Positions 47,996-58,085 of a DNA stretch of 64,000 nt are shown piece after piece. Under the pieces are notes generated by a model. That model had not been told where the DNA came from. It did not search any database and saw nothing but the letters and a program-made list of their open reading frames with translations. Source of the DNA: Acinetobacter sp. YWS30-1 (lineage in GTDB: Bacteria; Pseudomonadota; Gammaproteobacteria; Pseudomonadales; Moraxellaceae). Location of the stretch: contig NZ_CP114606.1 in assembly GCF_033558715.1 (NCBI RefSeq), positions 2,976,001 to 3,040,000 of the forward strand, written 5' to 3'. Within the stretch, counting starts at the first letter, position 1, and each line of letters starts with the position of its first letter. Both the position numbers and the translations under genes were made by a program.

Positions 47996-48729
47996 ATCCA
48001 GCCGAATTGATATAGCATCATATAGCTGCCTAAGGCGATCAGGCCGATAAAAAATACTGTCCGGAATTTCTGTTCAGGGATACGGGAACGGATTTTCTTG
48101 CCGAACCACATCCCGATCAAAGCTGGAATCAGTGCAATCGCCGACATGGCATAATCAATCGGCATATCTTCCACCGGGTTTCGGTGCAGAAAAACTGCCA
48201 AACACACCGTTGAGGTAGTAAATACCAACCCTAAGGCCTGAACCAGATCATCACGTTTTAAATGCAGGGTTTGCAAATAAGGCACCACTGGAATTACCAC
48301 TACCCCAGTTGCCACGGTCAAGGCCCCCCCGAGATATCCCATAATCGGAGAAAGCCACTTTTCATGCGGGCTTAAATCTGGCATCCGTTTTGCCAGTAAA
48401 CCATATAGGCCATATAGAGCAAGCATCCCGCCCAATAAAGCTTCACTATAAAATTCAGAATGACCTAAAGTCGGGAAAATACTCCAGACTGAACCCACGA
48501 TAATGCCTGCTAGCAACAGCCAGAAACGGCGAATCAGTTTCAGTACATGACCTTCGGCAAAAAGTTGCCAGAAATTGGTCAGCATCGAAGGTACTATCAG
48601 TAAAGTTGCTGCCTGAAATGGACTCATAAATATGGTCAGCAAACCCATGGACACCGCAGGCAAACCTAATCCAATGGTGCCTTTAATCAGACCAGCCGAA
48701 GCAAAAATAACAATAACAAAAGCAGTCAT
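47992..48729 (-). CDS. TauE/SafE family membrane exporter
   Basis: 245 residues, about eight helices. The N-terminal repeat reads GLIKGTIGLGLPAVSMGLLT and the second repeat reads MGYLGGALTVATGVVVIPVVPY, the paired signature of the sulphite/sulphonate exporter family. The substrate is unknown. The last four bases overlap the LysR stop on the other strand. Confidence 0.9.
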   Translation of the reverse strand: MTAFVIVIFASAGLIKGTIGLGLPAVSMGLLTIFMSPFQAATLLIVPSMLTNFWQLFAEGHVLKLIRRFWLLLAGIIVGSVWSIFPTLGHSEFYSEALLGGMLALYGLYGLLAKRMPDLSPHEKWLSPIMGYLGGALTVATGVVVIPVVPYLQTLHLKRDDLVQALGLVFTTSTVCLAVFLHRNPVEDMPIDYAMSAIALIPALIGMWFGKKIRSRIPEQKFRTVFFIGLIALGSYMMLYQFGWI

Positions 48730-48802
48730 CTGATGACCCTAAATTGATTTAAGCCCATGCTATAGAAATCACGAATAGAGTAAAATCAGGGTTTTAAGAA
48801 GG

Positions 48803-48827
48803 AAGCCTCAAGTAAATATTGAGGCTT
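48803..48827. terminator. Weak hairpin between chorismate mutase and TauE genes
   Basis: Perfect 9-bp arms AAGCCTCAA / TTGAGGCTT with a seven-base loop, downstream of the leftward chorismate mutase gene. Neither strand has a real T tail, so termination is uncertain. Confidence 0.35.
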
Positions 48828-48885
48828 TAGATGGATGTGCTGAAACTCATCAGATTCATCAGCAAAAATCGGATTTAAAAGTCGT

Positions 48886-49173
48886 TTAAGGACGGAACTC
48901 TTTCAGTTCACGCTGAATGAAATACTGGAACATTTCCCGGTACAAATGCTCAATGAAGGCCTGATCCACGCCCTGCTGTTGTGCCAAGGCTTTGACATTT
49001 TCCACAATCTGCTCCATACGCTCCGGTGATTGCAGATCAGTTTCAGTTTTTTTAAAACGGGTGGTTTGATCAACATAAAATTGACGCGCAGCGATCAGCT
49101 CAACTAAAGCTGTATCAATGGCATCGATCTGTTGACGTGCATGTTGTAATGATTCAGCTTTGATTTTTTCCAT
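48886..49173 (-). CDS. Chorismate mutase (AroQ class)
   Basis: 95-residue all-helical protein. HARQQIDAIDTALVELIAARQFYVDQTTRFKK gives the active-site Arg/Asp/Lys pattern of the AroQ fold, and PERMEQIVENVKALAQQQGVD..IEHLYREMFQYFIQRELK completes it. It may convert chorismate to prephenate, or act as an isochorismate-pyruvate lyase (PchB-like). It follows the 426-residue protein gene by 21 bases on the same strand. Confidence 0.85.
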   Translation of the reverse strand: MEKIKAESLQHARQQIDAIDTALVELIAARQFYVDQTTRFKKTETDLQSPERMEQIVENVKALAQQQGVDQAFIEHLYREMFQYFIQRELKEFRP

Positions 49174-49194
49174 GTTTATTCAGTCACTTTCAGT

Positions 49195-50475
49195 TTAGTT
49201 ATCACTCTTATACTTTTCTTCTAACACATTACTGAAAATACTTTCAATCATCCAGACACGATATAAGCTATTAAATGTATAACTTTGCCCATCAATACGC
49301 AGTTCCAGCACCGGTAAATTCGGCTGGGACTTCATTTCACATAAGGTGTCATTATCCTGCAACTTGGCCAGAACGTCTTCCTGGGTCAGTTCAGTAATAT
49401 TCAGTTCCTGCTGCATACGCTTGAAATGCGCTGCATAAGACAGATCATAACCACGAGTCCAGACCGCTTCCAGAATCTGGTACATGGCTTCAATCCGCCG
49501 CTCTTCCGGACAGCTATAAAACAATTGCGCCATCGGCATCACGGCCTGCTCGGTTGGTCGGCAGAATGGGGTAAATTTGACTTCAGTCCGCTTGGATAAG
49601 CGTGTCGCCAGACTCCAGTCAAACCAGTCCCGTCCCTGATAAGACAGCGGATAGACATTCAACTGGATATTATAAAAATCAGCCAGCTCTTCCTTAATAT
49701 AGGCCAGCAACAACCAGGAAATCGGATCTTCCAGAGCGATATACAAATCCAATTCAGGATCCATGGACTGGATTTCATTCAGCTCTTCGGCATCACTGAT
49801 CAGATGCTCGCGCCATTCAATATGATTGATCAGGAAAATCGGGTTGCCGGTCAGTAATCTCTGCTGTTTCAGGCGACGGGTCAGACGTAACAGATCATCT
49901 ACCGCCTGATACTGGCGTCCGCCAAACTGGAAATAACTGGCCAGAATCGGACTATGCTCAAAAATTCGTTCCGGAAAATTCTGCGGCGAATGATGACGGC
50001 TGGCCATCGCATATAAAGTGCGTAATTTTCCGTTCTGTTTTTGCCAGAGCATATGAAAGACATCTTCCAGCAAATACAGAAAATCCTGTCCGCGTAACGG
50101 TGTATTTCTCAGGATAGTTTCTGCCTGCTTTAAGGCTTCAGCTGTCGGTAATTCTGGGGTCTCATGAAAGCTGAAACGATGCTGTTTAGATAAAATTTTG
50201 GCATCATTCAGGCAATAGTGCTGCCATTCATCAAAAGACATCTGATTAGGCGGCTCAGCCCGCTGATCTGAAATGATGACTTTGAGTGGCTTCAGTTCCG
50301 GACTGAGAATTTCTTCCAGTTGCGGTAACTGTTGTACCGCCAGATAACTATAAACATCATCCAGTCTTAAATGGATGCTCAAGCCATCTTCAATAGATAA
50401 CACCGTTTGACGAACTGGTTTCTGGTAAAACCAACTCGATCGGATTGGATCAAACCAACGGCGTAGCAGGGACAT
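49195..50475 (-). CDS. Unassigned protein, possibly thioredoxin-fold (DsbA/HCCA isomerase-like)
   Basis: 426 residues, cytoplasmic, Leu/Gln-rich. I do not recognise it with certainty. Two similar blocks (LSIHLRLDDVYSYLAVQQLPQLEEILSP near residue 30 and LDLYIALEDPISWLLLAYIK near 245) resemble the opening strand-helix of DsbA-like 2-hydroxychromene-2-carboxylate isomerases, suggesting a tandem-domain protein. No CxxC redox pair is present, so it would not be a thiol oxidase. It probably forms an operon with chorismate mutase. Confidence 0.6.
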   Translation of the reverse strand: MSLLRRWFDPIRSSWFYQKPVRQTVLSIEDGLSIHLRLDDVYSYLAVQQLPQLEEILSPELKPLKVIISDQRAEPPNQMSFDEWQHYCLNDAKILSKQHRFSFHETPELPTAEALKQAETILRNTPLRGQDFLYLLEDVFHMLWQKQNGKLRTLYAMASRHHSPQNFPERIFEHSPILASYFQFGGRQYQAVDDLLRLTRRLKQQRLLTGNPIFLINHIEWREHLISDAEELNEIQSMDPELDLYIALEDPISWLLLAYIKEELADFYNIQLNVYPLSYQGRDWFDWSLATRLSKRTEVKFTPFCRPTEQAVMPMAQLFYSCPEERRIEAMYQILEAVWTRGYDLSYAAHFKRMQQELNITELTQEDVLAKLQDNDTLCEMKSQPNLPVLELRIDGQSYTFNSLYRVWMIESIFSNVLEEKYKSDN

Positions 50476-50627
50476 GAGAGGTGCCTCGAAAAGATTTTGT
50501 CATGCCAGCCCTTGCCAGCAGGATCGTTTTATTCAACATCCTATTATGAGGATGTTTATGACCTGATATAAGTCTTGTGCAAAACTTATATCAAGTCAGC
50601 AACAAATGTTCAATGTTTTCTAGGACT

Positions 50628-52313
50628 TTAGATTTCAAGATTTAGGTCAGTCACGGCCCCGGTCTCCGCCCCAGAGGTCAGTTTGGCGAATTTCGCCAGT
50701 GCCCCGTGAGTGTAATTCGGTTTCGGTTTCACCCAGGCCGCCTGACGTGCAGCAAGCTCTTCATCCGAAATATGCCAGGTCATTTCACGGGTTTCCGCAT
50801 TAATGGAAATTTCATCGCCATTTTGCACCAGACCAATCGGGCCACCCTCATAGGCTTCCGGTGTGACATGACCAATCACAAAACCATGACTTCCGCCTGA
50901 GAAACGGCCATCAGTAATCAGTGCGACTGAATCCCCCAGACCTTTACCAATAATAGCAGAAGTCGGTTTTAGCATTTCCGGCATGCCCGGTCCACCTTTA
51001 GGACCTACACCGCGAATCACGACTACCTCACCTGGCTGAACTTCGCCATCCAGAATCCCGCGCATCGCACCCTGTTCGCCTTCAAACACGCGGGCCGGTC
51101 CTTTGAAATATAGACCTTCTTTACCGGTAATTTTGGCCACAGCCCCATTCGGTGACAGGTTGCCTTTCATAATGATCAGATGCGAGTCTTTTTTCACAGG
51201 TTGGTCGAATGGCAAAATAATCTGCTGGTCTTCAGGATAATCTTCTACATCTGCCAGGTTTTCTGCCAGTGTTTTTCCGGTCACAGTCAGGCAGGAACCA
51301 TCTAGCATGCCAGCATCCAGCATGCGTTTCATCAATGGCTGGATCCCACCAATGGCAATCAGTTCCGACATTAGATATTTACCGGATGGACGGACATCGG
51401 CGACTACAGGAATTTCTTTACCAATTCGTACAAAGTCATCTAGGCTCAGCTCAACACCCGCTGTATGCGCCATGGCTAACAGATGCAGCACTCCATTGGT
51501 TGATCCACCCAATGCAATCAATACTTTAATTGAATTTTCAAAAGCCGCTTTGGTCATGATGTCACGTGGCTTGATATCCAGACGCAGTAGATTCATCACT
51601 GCTTCACCAGCACGGGCACAGTCAATCTGCTTGTCTTCAGACACCGCTTCCTGTGCGGATGAGCCTGGCAGGCTCATGCCGAGAGCTTCAATCGCAGAGG
51701 CCATAGAATTGGCGGTATACATCCCCCCACAAGAACCCGGCCCTGGCAAAGACACTTCTTCAATATGTTTCACCTGAATCGCATTAATTTCGCCTTTGGC
51801 ATGCTGACCCACCGCTTCAAATACCGAAATCATGTCGGTATGCCCTTCACCCGGCTTGATGGTGCCACCATAAATAAACAGACCTGGACGGTTTAAACGT
51901 GCCAAGCCCATGATGCAGCCCGGCATGTTTTTGTCACAACCGCCAATGGCAATCACGCCATCATAGGCCTGACAACCGACCACCGCTTCAATCGAATCGG
52001 CAATAATTTCACGCGACAGCAAGGAGTATTTCATCCCCTCAGTTCCGTTGGAGATCCCGTCGGAAATAGTGATGGTATTGAAGATAATGCCCTTACCACC
52101 AGCAGCATTCACGCCCTGCTCGACTGTACGTGCCAGGCCATCAATATGCATATTGCAAGGGGTCACATTGGCCCAGGTCGACGCGATCCCGATAAACGGA
52201 CGAGTAAAGTCTTCATCCTGAAAACCGGTGGCACGCATCATGGATCGGGCCGGTGCATTTTCGATGCCTTCATAGACGGGAGCAGAATGTTCTCGGATAT
52301 TGTCTTTACTCAT
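50628..52313 (-). CDS. Dihydroxy-acid dehydratase paralogue (561 aa)
   Basis: Iron-sulphur dehydratase of the IlvD/Edd family. Cluster cysteines are in [20 protein letters not shown] and [42 protein letters not shown] and [19 protein letters not shown] are conserved. At 561 residues it belongs to the shorter subgroup, distinct from the 609-residue IlvD next to it. It may be a second enzyme for branched-chain amino acids or act on sugar acids. SD and ATG at 52313 are regular. Confidence 0.9.
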   Translation of the reverse strand: MSKDNIREHSAPVYEGIENAPARSMMRATGFQDEDFTRPFIGIASTWANVTPCNMHIDGLARTVEQGVNAAGGKGIIFNTITISDGISNGTEGMKYSLLSREIIADSIEAVVGCQAYDGVIAIGGCDKNMPGCIMGLARLNRPGLFIYGGTIKPGEGHTDMISVFEAVGQHAKGEINAIQVKHIEEVSLPGPGSCGGMYTANSMASAIEALGMSLPGSSAQEAVSEDKQIDCARAGEAVMNLLRLDIKPRDIMTKAAFENSIKVLIALGGSTNGVLHLLAMAHTAGVELSLDDFVRIGKEIPVVADVRPSGKYLMSELIAIGGIQPLMKRMLDAGMLDGSCLTVTGKTLAENLADVEDYPEDQQIILPFDQPVKKDSHLIIMKGNLSPNGAVAKITGKEGLYFKGPARVFEGEQGAMRGILDGEVQPGEVVVIRGVGPKGGPGMPEMLKPTSAIIGKGLGDSVALITDGRFSGGSHGFVIGHVTPEAYEGGPIGLVQNGDEISINAETREMTWHISDEELAARQAAWVKPKPNYTHGALAKFAKLTSGAETGAVTDLNLEI

Positions 52314-52453
52314 TTTAATCGTCCTGGATGTAATTCTTGTGAAGCTTAAAAGCTGTCTAGGTTTTATTCGATTGTATAGAAAGCGATCTTTAGATAAAAG
52401 TAAGACTCTGTGTATCTGATTCGGTTATTTGAGGCAGTGCAATTATTAAAAAT

Positions 52454-52483
52454 AAAAAAGCACCCCATCTGGAGTGCTTTTTT
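52454..52483 (-). terminator. Terminator after ilvD
   Basis: Minus-strand hairpin AAAAAAGCACTCC / GGGGTGCTTTTTT, 20 bases behind the 609-residue ilvD. The two dehydratase genes are therefore transcribed separately. Confidence 0.85.
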
Positions 52484-52502
52484 GCGCTATAAAATTTACA
52501 GC

Positions 52503-54332
52503 TTAGATTTCACGTACCGCTCCTTTTGCAGCACTTGTGGTATGCATGGCATAAGCTTTCAAAGCTTTAGAAATCTTACGTGGACGGTCTTCTACTGGAT
52601 ACCAGCCTTTTTCATCTTGAGCAGCACGACGAGCGGCCATAGTCGCATCATCCACAGCTAGGTGAATGGTACGGTTTGGAATATCGATTTCGATACGGTC
52701 GCCATCTTCAACCAGACCAATAGCACCACCTTCAGCCGCTTCCGGAGAAACGTGACCAATCGACAGACCTGAAGAACCACCAGAGAAACGGCCGTCAGTC
52801 AGAAGTGCGCACTCTTTACCAAGACCTTTAGATTTCAGGTAGCTGGTTGGGTACAGCATTTCCTGCATACCAGGGCCACCACGTGGACCTTCGTAACGAA
52901 TCACAACTACATCACCTGCTGTGATTTTACCACCCAGAATCGCGTCTACCGCAGAATCCTGGCTTTCAAATACACGTGCAGTACCGTTAAATTTCAGGAT
53001 TGATTCATCTACACCGGCAGTTTTGACGATACAGCCATCAAGTGCGATGTTGCCATAAAGTACAGCCAGACCACCGTCTTTAGAGAAAGCATGTTCTGCA
53101 TTACGGATCACACCATTTTCACGGTCGCCGTCCAGACGTGAGTAGTAACGATCTTGTGAGAATGCAGTTTGAGTCGGTACACCGCCTGGTGCTGATTTAA
53201 AGAATTTATATACTTCTTCATCTTCAGTACGGATGATGTCCCACTTGTCCAAAGCATCTTTGAGGGTTGCTTCGTGAACCGTACCGACAGAGGTATCTAA
53301 CAGGCCTGCACGATCCAGCTCGCCGAGGATCGACATGATCCCGCCGGCACGATGCACGTCTTCCATGTGCACGTCATTTTTCGCAGGAGCCACTTTACAT
53401 AGTACTGGTACTTTACGAGACAGACGGTCAATGTCATCCATAGTGAAGTCCACACCCGCTTCGTTTGCAGCAGCTAATAAGTGCAGAACAGTATTGGTTG
53501 AACCACCCATTGCGATATCCAAAGTCATGGCATTTTCATACGAAGCTTTAGTCACCATTGAACGTGGTAATACGCTATAATCGTCTTGTTCATAATGACG
53601 TTTTGCCAGTTCAACAATGAGAGAACCAGCGCGTTCGAACAGTTTTTTACGGTTCGCATGAGTTGCCAAAGTTGAACCGTTACCTGGAAGTGATAGACCC
53701 AATGCTTCAGTCAAACAGTTCATTGAGTTCGCAGTGAACATGCCTGAACATGAACCACAGGTTGGGCATGCAGAACGTTCGTATTCCGCAACTTCTTCAT
53801 CAGTATAGTTATCATCTGCAGCGACGATCATCGCATCGATCAGGTCGATCGCTTTGTCATTACCACGGATTTTTACTTTACCGGCTTCCATCGGACCGCC
53901 AGACACGAAGACCACTGGAATGTTCAGACGCATTGCTGCCATCAACATCCCCGGAGTGATCTTGTCACAGTTCGAGATACACACCATGGCATCGGCACAG
54001 TGTGCGCTGACCATATATTCTACCGAGTCAGCAATCAGGTCGCGTGAAGGCAGTGAATACAACATACCGTCATGACCCATCGCAATGCCGTCATCAACAG
54101 CAATGGTATTGAATTCTTTTGCTACACCGCCTGCCTGTTCAATCTGACGTGCCACGAGCTGGCCTAGATCTTTAAGGTGAACATGACCCGGTACAAACTG
54201 GGTGAATGAGTTCACCACTGCAATAATCGGTTTACCGAAGTCTTCATCCTTCATCCCAGTTGCGCGCCATAAGCCACGCGCACCCGCCATGTTTCTTCCG
54301 TGTGTCGATGTTTTTGAACGATAGTCAGGCAT
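52503..54332 (-). CDS. ilvD: Dihydroxy-acid dehydratase IlvD
   Basis: 609-residue enzyme of isoleucine and valine synthesis. It opens [20 protein letters not shown], has [20 protein letters not shown] and [19 protein letters not shown] as iron-sulphur cysteines, and ends with [20 protein letters not shown]. This is the enterobacterial-type length, so it is the likely main biosynthetic enzyme. Confidence 0.96.
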   Translation of the reverse strand: MPDYRSKTSTHGRNMAGARGLWRATGMKDEDFGKPIIAVVNSFTQFVPGHVHLKDLGQLVARQIEQAGGVAKEFNTIAVDDGIAMGHDGMLYSLPSRDLIADSVEYMVSAHCADAMVCISNCDKITPGMLMAAMRLNIPVVFVSGGPMEAGKVKIRGNDKAIDLIDAMIVAADDNYTDEEVAEYERSACPTCGSCSGMFTANSMNCLTEALGLSLPGNGSTLATHANRKKLFERAGSLIVELAKRHYEQDDYSVLPRSMVTKASYENAMTLDIAMGGSTNTVLHLLAAANEAGVDFTMDDIDRLSRKVPVLCKVAPAKNDVHMEDVHRAGGIMSILGELDRAGLLDTSVGTVHEATLKDALDKWDIIRTEDEEVYKFFKSAPGGVPTQTAFSQDRYYSRLDGDRENGVIRNAEHAFSKDGGLAVLYGNIALDGCIVKTAGVDESILKFNGTARVFESQDSAVDAILGGKITAGDVVVIRYEGPRGGPGMQEMLYPTSYLKSKGLGKECALLTDGRFSGGSSGLSIGHVSPEAAEGGAIGLVEDGDRIEIDIPNRTIHLAVDDATMAARRAAQDEKGWYPVEDRPRKISKALKAYAMHTTSAAKGAVREI

Positions 54333-54739
54333 TTTATATTTCCAACAAAGTTTGAGCTTGAAATGAACCGAAAAAGGTTCACTCTGGCTAGATCATACTG
54401 ACAATGAGCTTAAATCAGTCGAATGTTAGACCTATCATACTACAAGCCATTGTTTTACAAGATGACCTATTCGTTGTAGATGCAGACAAAAATGTCTATA
54501 GAGAGGTCTCGGTGAGCTGACAATAAAAATCTCTTAATAAAGCTACTATACCGCCATCATGGATCGGACAATACAAAACTTTCATGAATAATTTTTAGAA
54601 TTTGCATGAGTTTTTTTTATATAAAATTTAATTAAAAGTAGGAATCTATAATCGCTGTAACAGTTAAGTGCATTGTAGATTAGGCGGCCATTTGGCTTTT
54701 AGCTTATAATAGCTGCCAAGTTTATTTGGAATTTCATGT
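54333..54739. other. Divergent promoter region ilvD / fmt
   Basis: 407 bases with no gene. The rightward -10 candidate TATAAT (54705-54710) lies 30 bases before the fmt start; its -35 is weak. The ilvD promoter must lie in the leftward direction here. No attenuator leader peptide rich in Ile, Leu or Val was found on the ilvD side. Confidence 0.5.
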
Positions 54740-55702
54740 GTGAAAATCATATTTGCAGGCACACCAGAATTTGCAGCAACTGCATTGGCTGCGCTTCTCA
54801 AAACCGATCATGAAATTGTGGCGGTCTATACTCAGCCGGACCGTAAAGCCGGTCGTGGTCAGAAACTTACCGCTTCTGCTGTGAAACAGCTGGCGCTTGA
54901 ACATGACATTCCGGTATATCAGCCACTTCATTTCAAGTCTTCAACTGAAGAAGGTCTTGCTGCTCAGGCTGAGTTAAAAGCGTTGAATGCTGATGTGATG
55001 GTTGTAGCTGCCTATGGTCTGATTTTGCCGCAAGTGGTTCTGGATACGCCTAAATATGGTTGCCTGAATATTCATGGTTCACTGCTGCCACGCTGGCGTG
55101 GTGCTGCGCCGATCCAACGTGCAATTGCAACAGGTGATCACGAAACTGGCGTGACCATCATGAAAATGGCTGCCGGGCTGGATACTGGTGACATGATGTA
55201 TAAAACCTTATGTCCAATTACTGCAGAAGATACCTCAGCCAGCCTGCATGATAAACTAGCTGCTCAAGGTGCTGAAGCAATTGTAGCGGTACTGGAATCT
55301 GAAGAAAAATTACAACAGTATTTAGCTGCCCGGGAAGTGCAGGACGAAGAACTTACCGTCTATGCTCATAAGCTGTCTAAGGCAGAAGCCCGAATTGACT
55401 GGAGCTGTACTGCCTCTAATATTGACCGTAATATCCGTGCCTTTAATCCTTGGCCAGTCGCTTTTATTCCTCTGGATGAAAATAACAACCTGCGGGTTTG
55501 GGGTTCGGTACTTTCAGAAAAAAATGCACACTGTCATGTCGCTGGCACGATTCTAGCGATTGATAAACAGGGTGTACATGTGGCCTGTGGTGATGAAAAA
55601 GCAGTGTGTCTCACTTCACTACAATGGCCGGGCGGCAAACCGCTCAATCCGGTACAAATTAACCAGACCCAAAAATTACATGTAGGACAATTATTGGCAT
55701 GA
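54740..55702 (+). CDS. fmt: Methionyl-tRNA formyltransferase
   Basis: 320 residues; formylates initiator Met-t[22 protein letters not shown] opens the protein; the catalytic [20 protein letters not shown] is near residue 107 and [11 protein letters not shown] follows. The C-terminal tRNA-binding domain is present. The start is GTG 54740. Its end overlaps rsmB by four bases (ATGA), the usual fmt-rsmB order. Confidence 0.96.
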   Translation: MKIIFAGTPEFAATALAALLKTDHEIVAVYTQPDRKAGRGQKLTASAVKQLALEHDIPVYQPLHFKSSTEEGLAAQAELKALNADVMVVAAYGLILPQVVLDTPKYGCLNIHGSLLPRWRGAAPIQRAIATGDHETGVTIMKMAAGLDTGDMMYKTLCPITAEDTSASLHDKLAAQGAEAIVAVLESEEKLQQYLAAREVQDEELTVYAHKLSKAEARIDWSCTASNIDRNIRAFNPWPVAFIPLDENNNLRVWGSVLSEKNAHCHVAGTILAIDKQGVHVACGDEKAVCLTSLQWPGGKPLNPVQINQTQKLHVGQLLA

Positions 55703-57003
55703 GTCATTCTGAATCAGGCACATCTCACCTTAACTTGCGTGCCCAAGTGATTCGTACCTTACTTGCTGTACAGCAAGGACAATCTCTGGCCAGTATCTTG
55801 CCGCTGCATTTAAAGAAAGTGGCCGACCGTGACCGTGCCCTGTTCCATGAACTGGTTTTGGGTACTTTGCGTCAATGGTATGCGCTTAAAAGCATTACCT
55901 TGCCTCTGCTGGTGAAGCCTTTAAATAATGATACGGTCGAAACTTGTCTCTATGTCGGTTTATACCAGTTACTGGAAACCCGGATTGCACCACATGCTGC
56001 CATTTCTGAAACCGTGACTGCAGTAAAGCAACTTGGTTATCAGGCTTTAAGTGGTGTAGTCAATGCCATCCTGCGCCGTGTTTCACGTGAAACATCGGAA
56101 TTTCAAGCAGCATTGGATCAAGCTCATGGTTTGCCAAGCTGGCTCTTTAAACGCCTGAAAAAAGACTGGCCAGAACAGCTTACTGAACTGAGTCATGAGT
56201 TAAAGCAGATTGCTCCACTGACCTTGCGCGTAAATGAACGTCAGGTTAGCCGTGAAGACTATCAGGAAATTCTGGAAGAGCACGAAATTCCTGCCCATGC
56301 CTGTGCTGTTTCCAAAGTCGGGATTATTCTTGATGCCAATGTGCAAGTGCCTGATTTACCCGGCTTTGATGTCGGCGGTTTTTCGGTACAGGATGAACAT
56401 GCCCAGCTCTGCGCTACCTTGTTGCCAAATCTGGATGACAAGTATGTTATTGATGCCTGTGCAGCACCGGGTGGTAAAACGGCGCATATCCTAGAAAAAT
56501 ATCAGCCGCGTAAACTAATTGCGCTTGATCAGGATGCCAAGCGTTTAACACGTGTCACTGAGAATCTTGAACGTCTGTTACTTGAAGGCGAACACGTTGA
56601 AATTAAAGCCGCAAATGCCATCACCTGGCAGGCACCGGAACAGCCGGACTGTATCGTACTGGATGCGCCATGTTCAGCTATCGGTGTAATGCGTCGCCAT
56701 CCCGATATTCGTCTGTTACGTCATTCAACTGATATTACCCAGACAGTAGAGCTGCAAAAGCAGATTCTGGAAAATATGTGGCAGCAACTGAAAGTCGGCG
56801 GTACCCTGCTCTATATCACCTGTTCAATTCTTAAAGCGGAAAATGAACAGCAGATGGTCGAATTCTTTAGCAAGCATGCAGATGCTAAGGAAATCAAAAT
56901 TGAAGCCGATTGGGGAATTGAACAGATCCATGGTCGTCAGCTACTCCCTAAAACCGGTCAAGGCGATGGCTTCTTCTATTGCCGGATTGAAAAAACTGCT
57001 TAA
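55699..57003 (+). CDS. rsmB: 16S rRNA m5C967 methyltransferase RsmB
   Basis: 434 residues. The N-terminal NusB-like domain is followed by a Rossmann methyltransferase domain: [15 protein letters not shown] for SAM binding, [16 protein letters not shown] and [11 protein letters not shown] with the two catalytic cysteines. Translationally coupled to fmt by the four-base overlap. Confidence 0.95.
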   Translation: MSHSESGTSHLNLRAQVIRTLLAVQQGQSLASILPLHLKKVADRDRALFHELVLGTLRQWYALKSITLPLLVKPLNNDTVETCLYVGLYQLLETRIAPHAAISETVTAVKQLGYQALSGVVNAILRRVSRETSEFQAALDQAHGLPSWLFKRLKKDWPEQLTELSHELKQIAPLTLRVNERQVSREDYQEILEEHEIPAHACAVSKVGIILDANVQVPDLPGFDVGGFSVQDEHAQLCATLLPNLDDKYVIDACAAPGGKTAHILEKYQPRKLIALDQDAKRLTRVTENLERLLLEGEHVEIKAANAITWQAPEQPDCIVLDAPCSAIGVMRRHPDIRLLRHSTDITQTVELQKQILENMWQQLKVGGTLLYITCSILKAENEQQMVEFFSKHADAKEIKIEADWGIEQIHGRQLLPKTGQGDGFFYCRIEKTA

Positions 57004-57021
57004 ATGATATTGCTAAAAGAG

Positions 57022-57045
57022 AAGGTAGCTTGGGCTGCCTTTTTT
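57022..57045 (+). terminator. Terminator after rsmB
   Basis: Stem AAGGTAGC / GCTGCCTT (one G-T pair) with a four-base loop and a T6 run. Confidence 0.85.
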
Positions 57046-57065
57046 ATTGTTTTGACTCGAGATTA

Positions 57066-57893
57066 CTATTGTACAAATTTAAAAATCACTAGACTGGTCG
57101 CCAGTGCAGCCATACCGCTGACTAGACCATACACGGTTTCATGACCTTTGGAAAAACGTTTCGCAGTCGGTAATAATTCATCTAGTGCCAGATAAACCAT
57201 CACTCCACCGATAATCCCAAACACCATGCCATAAATAGTATGGCTCATATACGGCGCCAGAATGAAATAGCCCAATGCTGCTCCCAGAGGTTCAGCAAGG
57301 CCTGAAACTAGACTGGCCACAAGTGCATAATCTTTACGGCCTGTTGCACCATAAACCGGTAATGCAATCGCAACACCTTCAGGGATATTATGAATCGCAA
57401 TGGCGACCGCTAGAGGTGCACCCAGTGCAGGGCTTTCCAATGTCGCAAAAAAAGTGGCCAATCCTTCTGGCAGGTTATGCGCACTAATCGCAAATAAAGT
57501 CAGCAGGCCGGTTCTTAGCAATTGCGGCTGACTCAGATCCTGTTTCGCTTGTGCCTCAATGGTTTCATGCGGATTAGGAACGAATCGATCCAGCAATAAA
57601 ACCAGTACCACACCCAATAAAAAGGCAAAGGTGCCATAAGCAAAACCAGATTTTTCATCAAAGGCCAGGCTAAATGAACTGATCGATTTGTTTAAAATTT
57701 CTGTGAGCGAGACATAGATCATTGCTCCGGCAGCAAAGGCCAGTCCAAAGGCTAAAACCCGATAATTCGGTTTTTTCAAGAACAGCACTAATCCCCCACC
57801 CACCAGGGTAGCCAGACCTGCCAAAAATGTCACTGCAAAAGCAGTATAGACTTGTGCATCGGTAACGGGAGCAATTCCCATAAGTCTGCCCAT
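57066..57893 (-). CDS. zupT: ZIP-family zinc transporter ZupT
   Basis: 275 residues, eight helices. The metal-binding helices read HNLPEGLATFFA and HNIPEGVAIALP, the ZIP signature. It imports zinc and other divalent cations. The start is unclear: ATG 57893 or 57881 (MGIAPV) are likely, because in-frame starts at 57905 and 57914 fall inside a strong terminator-like hairpin. No zinc-repressor box was recognised. Confidence 0.88.
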   Translation of the reverse strand: MGRLMGIAPVTDAQVYTAFAVTFLAGLATLVGGGLVLFLKKPNYRVLAFGLAFAAGAMIYVSLTEILNKSISSFSLAFDEKSGFAYGTFAFLLGVVLVLLLDRFVPNPHETIEAQAKQDLSQPQLLRTGLLTLFAISAHNLPEGLATFFATLESPALGAPLAVAIAIHNIPEGVAIALPVYGATGRKDYALVASLVSGLAEPLGAALGYFILAPYMSHTIYGMVFGIIGGVMVYLALDELLPTAKRFSKGHETVYGLVSGMAALATSLVIFKFVQ

Positions 57894-57930
57894 TAAAAAA
57901 GTCATTATCAGCAAAGATGATAATGACTTT
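57894..57930 (-). terminator. Strong hairpin with T run, behind metS and in front of zupT
   Basis: Perfect 13-bp arms AAAGTCATTATCA / TGATAATGACTTT with loop TCTTTGC and, on the minus strand, a T6 tail. It would end the metP-metS transcript but lies directly before the zupT start, leaving no room for a promoter, so it may attenuate read-through into zupT. Confidence 0.8.
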
Positions 57931-57964
57931 CATTTACAGCAACAATGTGTTTATGTGAAGATTT

Positions 57965-58075
57965 TTAGTCTTCTGGTTCTTCTGGATTTTTTGCCAGATG
58001 CATAACAGCCAGTGCCAGACCACCCCATAATAAAACCATGGAGAAAATCATCATAATCAATGCAGATGTATTCAT
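57965..58075 (-). CDS. metS: Small subunit of methionine/alanine importer (MetS-like)
   Basis: 36-residue single-helix membrane peptide: MNTSALIMMIFSMVLLWGG then LALAVMHLAKNPEEPED. GGAGA lies six bases before the ATG. The length, the N-terminal helix and the C-terminal acidic PEEPED tail fit the small subunit that accompanies NSS-family MetP transporters; it starts ten bases behind the large-subunit gene. Confidence 0.85.
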   Translation of the reverse strand: MNTSALIMMIFSMVLLWGGLALAVMHLAKNPEEPED

Positions 58076-58085
58076 ATTCGTTCTC

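Noticed and set aside
57894..57930. Zinc-repressor (Zur) box before zupT
   Set aside because: The inverted repeat has a seven-base loop and a T run like a terminator and lacks the usual Zur core.
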